Shown: positions 31,630 to 38,719 of the stretch, in pieces | Layout of the letters: the number at the start of each line of letters is the position of its first letter | How positions within the stretch are numbered: position 1 is the stretch's first letter | Source of the DNA: an uncultured Oscillospiraceae bacterium | GTDB taxonomy: Bacteria > Bacillota > Clostridia > Oscillospirales > Oscillospiraceae | Direction of reading: 5' to 3' | Assembly (NCBI GenBank): GCA_934569225.1 | Contig: CAKTKC010000001.1 | Location: 191,627 to 255,626 of the forward strand | Length of the DNA: 64,000 nt | Notes under the pieces: model-generated | The model's input: the letters and a program-made list of their open reading frames with translations, nothing else | Databases searched by the model: none | Told to the model about the DNA's origin: nothing | Program-made: the position numbers and the translations under genes

Positions 31630-33099
31630 ATGACAGATTACGTTTTGGGTGTGGATATCGGCAGCGGCAGCGTGAAGCTGACGCTGCTGAGCCGGGAAGG
31701 GAAGATCGCTGCCACCGCCGGCTGTGAGTATCCCACCTATTATCCCCATGTCGGCTGGTGCGAGCAGGACCCGGAGGACTGGTGCCGGGCGTTCAAGACC
31801 GCCTTCGGGGATATTCTGAAAACGGCGGGCGTCGGGGCGGAGCGGATCAAGGCTCTGTCCTTTGATGCGGCCACCCATACGGCGGTGCTGCTGGGCGAGC
31901 AGAAGCAGGTGCTGCGCCGGGCAATCCTCTGGACAGACCAGCGCAGCAAGGCGGAGGTGCAGGAGCTGAAGGACACCTGCCTGGATACCATTATGGATCA
32001 GGCGGTGAACGCCCCCACCACGGTCTGGACGCTGCCCCAGCTGATGTGGCTTCGCAGGCATGAGCCGGAAATCTGGGGACAGATCCGCTATATTCTTTTC
32101 GCCAAGGACTATCTTCGCTACCGCATGACCGGCACCATGGAGACGGATACCATCGACGCGGCGGGTTCCATGTTCTATGACGCAAAGCGGGAACACTGGT
32201 CTCAGGAGCTGTGCGCCGTGGGCGGCATCCGGAAGGAATGGCTGCCCCGTCTGTGCAGCCCCACGGACATGGCGGGCACCATGACCGGGGAACGGGCGGC
32301 GGAATTCGGCCTTGCGGAGGGAACCCGGGTTCTGGTAGGCACCACGGATACCGTGATGGAGCTTTTCGCGGCGGGCAACGTGGAGCCGGGGCATGCCACG
32401 GTGAAGCTGGCAACCGCCGGGCGTATCTGCATCGTGACCGACCATGCGCTGGATTCCAAATTTATTTTCAATTACCGCCATGTGGTGCCGGGGCTGTGGT
32501 ATCCCGGCACGGCGACGGCCAGCTGCGCCGCCAGCTACCGCTGGTATCGGGACACCATCGGCCGGGAGCCCTTCAGCGAGCTGAACGTTCCGGCGGAGAA
32601 AATCGCCCCCGGCAGCGACGGCCTGATGTTCCACCCCTACTTAAACGGCGAGCTGACGCCCTACAATGACCCGGACTTAAAGGGCAGCTACACCGGCATC
32701 AGTTCCAGCCACACCACCGCCCACTTCACCCGAGCTACGCTGGAGGGCGTCGCCATGAGCCTGAAGGACTGCCTGAACACCCTGAACGGTCTGGGCGTGG
32801 AAATGAAGCGGGTGCGCATCATCGGCGGCGGCGCGAAGGGAATGCTCTGGCGTCAGATCGTGGCGGATGTGCTGGGTCTGGAGCTGCAGAAGGTCAAGGT
32901 GGACGATTCCTCCTTCGGCACGGCCATGCTGACCGCCGTGGGAATCGGCTGGTTTGACAGCTTCGCCCACGCGGCGCAAGTCTGCGTGGAGATCGACTCC
33001 GTTTCCAGACCCGACCCGGAGACCCACGCGCTTTACGAGAAGCTGTTCCTGAAATACAAGGCGGTGCATGACGCGCTGGCGCCGATTTACCGGGGGTGA
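31630..33099 (+). CDS. FGGY family carbohydrate kinase (XylB-like)
   Basis: A 489-residue kinase of the xylulokinase/gluconokinase type. It has the N-terminal phosphate loop VLGVDIGSGSVKLTLLS (residues 4-20), the WTDQRSKAE substrate region near residue 98, and the C-terminal adenosine motif RIIGGGAKGMLWRQIVADVLG near 396-416. It phosphorylates a ketose, polyol or sugar acid using ATP. It is preceded by an intercistronic hairpin and followed four bases later by an FAD oxidoreductase gene, so it is probably part of the same long operon. The substrate is not readable, but its presence with a PfkB kinase suggests two entry points to the pathway. Confidence 0.9.
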   Translation: MTDYVLGVDIGSGSVKLTLLSREGKIAATAGCEYPTYYPHVGWCEQDPEDWCRAFKTAFGDILKTAGVGAERIKALSFDAATHTAVLLGEQKQVLRRAILWTDQRSKAEVQELKDTCLDTIMDQAVNAPTTVWTLPQLMWLRRHEPEIWGQIRYILFAKDYLRYRMTGTMETDTIDAAGSMFYDAKREHWSQELCAVGGIRKEWLPRLCSPTDMAGTMTGERAAEFGLAEGTRVLVGTTDTVMELFAAGNVEPGHATVKLATAGRICIVTDHALDSKFIFNYRHVVPGLWYPGTATASCAASYRWYRDTIGREPFSELNVPAEKIAPGSDGLMFHPYLNGELTPYNDPDLKGSYTGISSSHTTAHFTRATLEGVAMSLKDCLNTLNGLGVEMKRVRIIGGGAKGMLWRQIVADVLGLELQKVKVDDSSFGTAMLTAVGIGWFDSFAHAAQVCVEIDSVSRPDPETHALYEKLFLKYKAVHDALAPIYRG

Positions 33100-33103
33100 G
33101 TCC

Positions 33104-34306
33104 ATGACAAGGGAAATACCGATTTTGGCCAGCTGCGACGTGCTGGTCTGCGGCGGCGGCTTCGGCGGAATATCCGCCGCATTGGCGGCGGCGAGGCTGG
33201 GGAAACGGGTGATTCTGCTGGAAAAGCAGTACGTTTTGGGCGGCCTGGGGACGGCGGGACTGGTCACCATTTATCTCCCGCTGTGTGACGGCGTCGGTCA
33301 TCAGGTTTCCTTCGGACTGGCGGAGGAACTGCTCCGGCTGTCCATTTCCATGGGCGCGGAGGACGAATACCCTGCCAATTGGCTGGATAGGACAGACCCG
33401 GCGGGGCGGACGGAAAAGGATCACCGCTTCCGGGTACGCTATAACCCCTGGCTCTTTGCCATTCTGGCCGAGCAGGAGCTGATCAGGGCGGGAGTGAAAA
33501 TTCTCTACGGCTGCTACGGTGTGGACGCGGAGGTACGGGAAGACCGCATTCATTCGGTCATCGTGGAAAGCATCTCCGGCAGGCAGAAAATCTGCACCCG
33601 CACCGTGGTGGACGCCACGGGAGATGCCTGCATTGCCCATCTTGCCGGTGCGCCGACGGAAACCCATCAGCAGGGCAACATTCTGGCAGCCTGGTACTAC
33701 TCCCTGGGCAGCGAGGGCTACCGGCTCAACATGCTGGGCTTTTCTGATGTTCCGGCGGAGGAAGATGCCGGGCGAACGGCGCGTCCCCTGCTTGACCGCC
33801 GGTTTGGCGGCCTGGACTGTGGGGAAGTGTCGGAAATGATGCAGTATTCCCACGCCTCGACCCTGAATGACATCCGGAAAAAGCGCCGCAGCGACCCTTC
33901 CTGGGTGCCCACCGCCATTGCGACCATGCCCCAGCTGCGCATGACCCGGCGGATTCAGGGGGAATACACCCTGGACGATGGGGAAATGCACAAGTACTTC
34001 GCCGATTCCGTGGGCATGGTCTCCGACTGGAGAAAGCGGGGGCCGATTTATGAAGTCCCGTTTTCCACGCTGTATTCCGCCAAGGTAAAGAATCTGATCA
34101 TGGCGGGACGGTGTACCTCCGTGACGGACGCCATGTGGGACATCATGCGGGTGATCCCCTGCTGCGCTGTCACCGGACAGGCCGCCGGTACTGCGGCCGC
34201 GCTGACAGAGAACTTTCCCCAGATGGATATCGGCCAATTGCAGCAGACGCTGAAAGACGGCGGCGTGATCCTCCACGAGCGGGAATTGAACATTGGAAAA
34301 TTATAA
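33104..34306 (+). CDS. FAD-dependent oxidoreductase
   Basis: A 400-residue flavoprotein with an N-terminal dinucleotide fold: CDVLVCGGGFGGISAALAAARLG (residues 10-32), followed by an acidic residue (LLEKQ) that binds the ribose of FAD, and VLGGLGTAG near residue 44. I place it in the FAD_oxidored group of poorly characterised sugar-cluster oxidoreductases. The C-terminal part holds MAGRCTSVTDAMWDIMRVIPCCAVTGQAAGTAAAL near 332-366, which closes the FAD site. The ATG at 33104 follows GGGGGTGAG. It lies in line with the FGGY kinase and before the Ldh2 gene, separated by the duplicated leader. The reaction is unknown. Confidence 0.85.
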   Translation: MTREIPILASCDVLVCGGGFGGISAALAAARLGKRVILLEKQYVLGGLGTAGLVTIYLPLCDGVGHQVSFGLAEELLRLSISMGAEDEYPANWLDRTDPAGRTEKDHRFRVRYNPWLFAILAEQELIRAGVKILYGCYGVDAEVREDRIHSVIVESISGRQKICTRTVVDATGDACIAHLAGAPTETHQQGNILAAWYYSLGSEGYRLNMLGFSDVPAEEDAGRTARPLLDRRFGGLDCGEVSEMMQYSHASTLNDIRKKRRSDPSWVPTAIATMPQLRMTRRIQGEYTLDDGEMHKYFADSVGMVSDWRKRGPIYEVPFSTLYSAKVKNLIMAGRCTSVTDAMWDIMRVIPCCAVTGQAAGTAAALTENFPQMDIGQLQQTLKDGGVILHERELNIGKL

Positions 34307-34311
34307 GTGAA

Positions 34312-34503
34312 TCGGAAAATTACAATTGAAAAAAATCCGAAAATAATGTATCCTTATGATGTATTGACACCGGCCGTATGATACCCTGCACCGGCCGTGT
34401 GGAGCGTCGGAAAATAACAATCAGAAAAAATAAGAAATGAGGTACTCTTATGGCATATCAACACTGGTCCTATGACACCCTGCACCGGCTGTGCATGGAA
34501 GCG
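34312..34503 (+). repeat. Tandem duplication of the Ldh2 gene start (two units of 95 and 97 bp)
   Basis: Unit 1 (34312-34406) and unit 2 (34407-34503) can be aligned along their whole length. Both begin TCGGAAAAT-ACAAT, have an ATG at offset 43-44, share ACCCTGCACCGGC and end in GGA-GCG. Unit 2 holds the leader, ribosome site, start codon and first 18 codons of the downstream gene. Unit 1 is a decayed copy in which the start is followed at once by a stop (ATG ATG TAT TGA). This accounts for most of the 143-base gap. Confidence 0.75.
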
Positions 34504-35577
34504 TTCCAGAAGTTCGGCTTCACCGAAGCGGAAGCGGACATCATCCAGGACGTTCTGCTGACCGCTGACCTGTACGGCATCGAGTCCCACGGTATGCAGC
34601 GGATGGTCCGCTACCACAAGTGCATCGAAAAAGGCATGATCGACGTTCATGCCAAGCCCGAAGTGGTGTTCGAGACCCCCATCTCCGCCGTCATTGACGC
34701 CCATGAGGCCATGGGTCAGCTGGTTTCTCACAAGGCTATGGAAATGGCCATCGAGAAGGCCAAGACCACCGGCGTGGGCATCGTCTCCGTCCGGAATTCC
34801 AACCACTACGGCATCGCGGGCTACTATGCCAAGATGGCCTGCAAGGAGGGCCTGATGGGCTTCTCCTGCACCAACTCCGAAGCCATCATGGTTCCCACCT
34901 TTGCCCGGAAGGCCATGCTGGGCTCCAACCCCATCGCCTGCGCGTTCCCCGCAGAACCCTACGACTTCTTCTTCGACGCTTCCACCACGGTTGTCACCCG
35001 CGGCAAGCTGGAGATGTACAACAAGATGGAAAAGCCCCTGCCCGAGGGCTGGGCTTTGGACAAGGACGGTCACCCCTCCACGAATGCTCCCGACGTGCTG
35101 GCGAACATCGTGGCGAAGAAGGGTGGCGGCATCATGCCTCTGGGCGGCTCCACGGAGCAGCTGGGCAGCCACAAGGGCTACGGCTATGGTATGCTGTGTG
35201 AGATTTTCTCCTCCATTCTGTCCATGGGCGCAACTTCCAACTACTGCATGACCGGCGGAAAGGGTCAGATCTGCCATGGCTTCATGGCCATCAACCCTGC
35301 ATACTTCGGCGACCCCGCCGCCATCAAGGAGCATTTCTCCAAGTACCTGCAGGAGCTGCGGGACGCGCCCAAGGCCGACGGCCAGGAGCGCATCTACACC
35401 CACGGCGAGAAGGAAGTTGCCGCGGTGAAGCGCATCATGGAAAACGGCATCCCCGTCAACGACAACACCATGGTGGAAGTGCTTGACCTGTGCAACTATC
35501 TGGGCATGGACTTTGGTTCCTACTTCGGCGATTATCGTCCTCCCGTCAAGAAGGACGTTTTCAAGGGTAACTACTAA
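34450..35577 (+). CDS. Malate/L-lactate dehydrogenase family protein (Ldh2 type)
   Basis: A 375-residue NAD(P)-dependent 2-hydroxyacid dehydrogenase of the Ldh_2 family, which includes malate, L-lactate, ureidoglycolate and sulfolactate dehydrogenases. Motifs seen: ESHGMQRMVRY near residues 44-54, the VRNSNHYGIAGYYA segment with the catalytic histidine near 117-130, and CTNSEAIMVPTFARKAMLGSNPIACAFP near 141-168. A GAGG site precedes the ATG. Its 5' end is duplicated just upstream. With LarA and malic enzyme downstream it suggests handling of both enantiomers of a hydroxyacid such as malate or lactate, but the substrate is unproven. Confidence 0.9.
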   Translation: MAYQHWSYDTLHRLCMEAFQKFGFTEAEADIIQDVLLTADLYGIESHGMQRMVRYHKCIEKGMIDVHAKPEVVFETPISAVIDAHEAMGQLVSHKAMEMAIEKAKTTGVGIVSVRNSNHYGIAGYYAKMACKEGLMGFSCTNSEAIMVPTFARKAMLGSNPIACAFPAEPYDFFFDASTTVVTRGKLEMYNKMEKPLPEGWALDKDGHPSTNAPDVLANIVAKKGGGIMPLGGSTEQLGSHKGYGYGMLCEIFSSILSMGATSNYCMTGGKGQICHGFMAINPAYFGDPAAIKEHFSKYLQELRDAPKADGQERIYTHGEKEVAAVKRIMENGIPVNDNTMVEVLDLCNYLGMDFGSYFGDYRPPVKKDVFKGNY

Positions 35578-35588
35578 AATAAGAGACA

Positions 35589-35613
35589 GGGAACCGGCCA
35601 ACTGCCGGTTCCC
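35589..35613 (+). other. Intercistronic hairpin between the Ldh2 and LarA genes
   Basis: GGGAACCGGC/GCCGGTTCCC, a 10-bp perfect stem with loop CAACT and no T run. ACAGG and CCTGT farther out could extend the fold. Confidence 0.6.
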
Positions 35614-35640
35614 GACGACAAACCTGTGGGAGGATCCTTT

Positions 35641-36903
35641 ATGATCGCGATTCCTTACGGCAAGAGCCATCTGGATTTTACATTTCCTTATAACGGTCTG
35701 CTGACCTCCCGTGTGGACGAGCTGAAAAGCGACCGCACCGGCCGGGAGCTGGTGGAGGAAGCCATGGCATCGCCCATTGGAACGCCCACCCTGGCCGCCC
35801 TCGCGGCAGGGAAGAAACGCTGCACCATCATCATTTCCGACCACACCCGCCCCGTGCCCAGCCGGGACATCCTGCCCCCCATGCTGGCGCAGCTCCGGCA
35901 GGGGAACCCGGAAATTCAGGTGACACTGCTGGTAGCCACCGGCTTCCATCGGCTCACCACGACCGCCGAGCTGGAAGCCAAGCTGGGGAAGGAAATTGCC
36001 GGTTCTGAGAAAATCGTCGTCCACGATGCCTTTGACCCGGAATCCAATGTTCAGATCGGCGTTCTGCCCTCCGGCGCGCCGCTGGTCATCGACCGGACGG
36101 CGGTGGACACCGACCTACTCATTGCGGAGGGCTTCATTGAGCCGCACTTCTTCGCCGGTTTCTCCGGCGGGCGCAAGAGCATCCTGCCCGGCGTCTGCGA
36201 TAAGACGACGGTGCTGGGCAACCACTGCGGCGCGTTTATCGCCTCCCCTTATGCCCGCACGGGCATTCTGGAGGGCAACCCCCTTCACCGGGACATGGTA
36301 GCGGCGGCAGAGATGGCAAAGCTGGCGTACATCGTCAATGTGGTCATCGACGAGGAGAAAAAGACGGTCGCGGCCTTTGCGGGGGATTTCCGGAAGGCGC
36401 ACGAGGCCGGCGTGGCGTTCCTGCGGCAGTACTGCGAGGTGCAGGCCGTCCCCGGGGACATCGTTGTCACCTCCAACGGCGGTGCGCCGCTGGATCAGAA
36501 CATCTACCAGAGCGTCAAGGGGCTGACTGCGGCGGAGGCTTCCGCCAAAGAGGGCGCGGTGCTGATCATGTGCGCCGAGCTGGCCGACGGCACCGGCGGC
36601 GAGGGCTTCTATACCTCCCTCCGGGACTGCGAAACCCCTGCGGCGCATTTTGAGCAGTGCGTCAATACCCCCCAGTCGGAGACCATTCCCGACCAGTGGG
36701 AGAGCCAGATCCTGGCGAGACTGCTCATGAAGCACCGGGTGATCTTTGTTTCCCGTCCGGAAATGGAGAAGACCCTCCGGGAGATGAAGCTGGACTACGC
36801 CCCTGATCTGGAAACCGCCATGGCCATGGCAAAGCAGGACAAGGGCGAAAACGCCTCCGTCACCCTGATTCCCAACGGTATTTCCGTTATGGTAAAATCA
36901 TAA
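35641..36903 (+). CDS. LarA-type nickel-dependent hydroxyacid racemase/epimerase
   Basis: A 420-residue LarA family enzyme. LarA uses a nickel-pincer nucleotide cofactor attached to a lysine to racemise lactate; relatives act on malate and other 2-hydroxyacids. All four key positions of Lactobacillus LarA are seen: His103 (GFHRLT) and His169 (EPHFFAGF) as catalytic bases, Lys179 (GGRKSILPG) as pincer anchor and His195 (GNHCG) as nickel ligand, plus the SDHTRPVPSRD motif near 66. The start is the ATG at 35641 after GGGAGG, not the longer frame. The cofactor genes larB, larC and larE are not in this window and must be elsewhere. Its neighbours favour a malate- or lactate-like substrate. Confidence 0.88.
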   Translation: MIAIPYGKSHLDFTFPYNGLLTSRVDELKSDRTGRELVEEAMASPIGTPTLAALAAGKKRCTIIISDHTRPVPSRDILPPMLAQLRQGNPEIQVTLLVATGFHRLTTTAELEAKLGKEIAGSEKIVVHDAFDPESNVQIGVLPSGAPLVIDRTAVDTDLLIAEGFIEPHFFAGFSGGRKSILPGVCDKTTVLGNHCGAFIASPYARTGILEGNPLHRDMVAAAEMAKLAYIVNVVIDEEKKTVAAFAGDFRKAHEAGVAFLRQYCEVQAVPGDIVVTSNGGAPLDQNIYQSVKGLTAAEASAKEGAVLIMCAELADGTGGEGFYTSLRDCETPAAHFEQCVNTPQSETIPDQWESQILARLLMKHRVIFVSRPEMEKTLREMKLDYAPDLETAMAMAKQDKGENASVTLIPNGISVMVKS

Positions 36904-36933
36904 ATTATTACATCAACAAAAAGGAGAAAAACT

Positions 36934-38106
36934 ATGGATTACGCAAAAGAGTCCCTGCGGCTTCACAAGGAGTGGGGCGGCAAGATCGAGGTCATCTGCA
37001 AGGTTCCCTGCAAGACCAAGGACGATCTGTCCCTGGCCTACACCCCTGGCGTTGCCCGGCCCTGCCTGGAGATCCAGAAGGACATCGACAAGTCCTATGA
37101 GCTGACCCGCCGCCACAACCTGTGCGCCGTTATCACCGACGGTACCGCCGTTCTGGGTCTGGGCGACATCGGCCCCGAGGCCGGTATGCCCGTTATGGAG
37201 GGCAAGTGCGCCCTGTTCAAGGCCTTTGCCGACGTGGACGCCTTCCCCCTGTGCGTCAAGACCCACGATGTGGATGAGTTCGTCAACGCCGTGTACCTGA
37301 TGAGCGGCTCCTTCGGCGGCATCAACCTGGAGGATATCTCCGCCCCCCGGTGCTTCGAGATCGAGCGGAAGCTGAAGGAAAAGTGCGACATTCCCATCTT
37401 CCACGACGACCAGCACGGCACCGCCGTCATCACCCTGGCCGGTCTGACCAACGCGCTGAAGGTCGTGGGCAAGAAGAAGGAGGACGTGAAGATAGTCACC
37501 TCCGGCGCGGGCGCTGCCGCTATTGCCATCGTCAAGCTGCTGCTGTCCTCCGGCTTCAAGAATGTGACCATGTGCGACCGCAAGGGCGCGATCTACGCGG
37601 GTCGTGACGGCCTGAACTGGATCAAGGAAGAGATGGCGCAGGTCACAAATCTGGACAAGAAGGCCGGTTCTCTTGCCGACATGCTGGTAGGCGCCGACGT
37701 GTTCATCGGCGTGTCCGCCCCCGGCATGGTGACGAAGGAAATGGTGCAGACCATGAACAAGGACGCCATCATCTTTGCCTGTGCCAACCCCACCCCGGAA
37801 ATCTTCCCGGATGAAGCCAAGGCAGGCGGCGCAAAGGTCGTCTCCACCGGCCGCAGCGACTATCCCAACCAGATCAACAACGTTCTGGCGTTCCCCGGCA
37901 TTTTCCGCGGCGCTTTTGACGTTCGCGCCAGCGACATCAATGAGGAAATGAAGATCGCCGCCTCCAACGCGCTGGCGAATCTGATCTCCGACGAGGAGCT
38001 GAACGAGAACTATATCATCCCCGCCGCCTTCGATCCCAGAGTCGGCCCCGCCGTGGCGAAAGCCGTAGCCGAAGCCGCCCGGAAGTCCGGCGTCGCGAGA
38101 CTGTAA
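36934..38106 (+). CDS. NAD-dependent malic enzyme
   Basis: A 390-residue short-form malic enzyme that converts L-malate to pyruvate and CO2 with reduction of NAD(P). It has the family start (HKEWGGKIEVICKVP), AYTPGVARPC near residue 36, the DGTAVLGLGDIGPEAGMPVMEGK segment near 69-91, metal-binding FHDDQHGTAVI near 154-164, and the Rossmann motif TSGAGAAAIAIVKLL near 189-203. It is the last gene of the operon, 30 bases after the LarA gene, behind an AAGGAGAAAA site. It would feed the pathway's C4 acid into central metabolism. Confidence 0.93.
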   Translation: MDYAKESLRLHKEWGGKIEVICKVPCKTKDDLSLAYTPGVARPCLEIQKDIDKSYELTRRHNLCAVITDGTAVLGLGDIGPEAGMPVMEGKCALFKAFADVDAFPLCVKTHDVDEFVNAVYLMSGSFGGINLEDISAPRCFEIERKLKEKCDIPIFHDDQHGTAVITLAGLTNALKVVGKKKEDVKIVTSGAGAAAIAIVKLLLSSGFKNVTMCDRKGAIYAGRDGLNWIKEEMAQVTNLDKKAGSLADMLVGADVFIGVSAPGMVTKEMVQTMNKDAIIFACANPTPEIFPDEAKAGGAKVVSTGRSDYPNQINNVLAFPGIFRGAFDVRASDINEEMKIAASNALANLISDEELNENYIIPAAFDPRVGPAVAKAVAEAARKSGVARL

Positions 38107-38161
38107 GGGAGAAAAGTCCAACCCTGCGGCCATCACGATTTTTGCGGAAGACATAACAAAG

Positions 38162-38206
38162 AAACGCCCACACGGGAACGCATGTTCCCGTGTGGGCGTT
38201 TTTTTA
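38162..38206. terminator. Strong terminator between convergent genes
   Basis: An 18-bp perfect stem (38162-38179 with 38184-38201; loop GCAT) is followed by TTTTT on the plus strand. It ends the malic enzyme operon; the stop codon of the minus-strand GtrA gene lies just at its edge. Confidence 0.95.
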
Positions 38207-38719
38207 GGAGATTGCGTCTGCTTTTTTGTCTTTCGGCATGATCCAGAATTTCATCGTGGGATAGCTGATCACGACCTGAACCAGAATGTTGACGATGTTG
38301 GCAAGTGTGGGAGCCAGTGCTGCCGGGATTCCCCAGCTGATGAAGCATGTCTGACTGTAGGCGGGAAGCGCCGCAGAAATAAGCACCAGCACGATCGCCA
38401 GCAGAATGTACTTAGATACCGCTCCGGCAAACTGTGCATTGGATTTGAAAACCAGATTCCGCTGGACGATGAAATTCACGCTCTGCGCCGCGGCTGTTGC
38501 CGTGAGAAAGCTGAGAAAACCGCATAGCATCAGGCTTTCCGGGGTGGTGTAATTGAACATCAGAAACCGGAATGGCCGTGTGCGAAGCCCCCGGAAAACG
38601 AAACCTGTACAAATCCACATAACGACAAAATTCGTAATGGTCGCGCAGTTGGAAAGAATATTGAATTTGATGAACTCCCACAGATTGGGGTGCTGCTGTA
38701 TCCACTTTTTCGCCGTCAT
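38204..38719 (-). CDS. GtrA family membrane protein
   Basis: A 171-residue protein with four hydrophobic helices and the GtrA-type pattern: a polar start, EFIKFNILSNCATITNFVVMWI near residues 15-36, and the FIVQRNLVF segment near 84-92. GtrA proteins are linked to moving lipid-linked sugars across the membrane for surface glycan decoration. It overlaps the end of the upstream GH3 gene by four bases and closes the glucosidase operon. The link of a putative lipid-sugar flippase to two GH3 enzymes suggests work on cell-surface or membrane-linked glycans, which is inference. Confidence 0.85.
   Translation of the reverse strand: MTAKKWIQQHPNLWEFIKFNILSNCATITNFVVMWICTGFVFRGLRTRPFRFLMFNYTTPESLMLCGFLSFLTATAAAQSVNFIVQRNLVFKSNAQFAGAVSKYILLAIVLVLISAALPAYSQTCFISWGIPAALAPTLANIVNILVQVVISYPTMKFWIMPKDKKADAIS

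Noticed and set aside
33071-33103. Earlier start of the FAD oxidoreductase inside the FGGY kinase gene
   Set aside because: The family start (REIPILASCDVLVCGGG) begins at the ATG at 33104 after a GGTGAG-type site; the extension only reads the end of the kinase gene in another frame.
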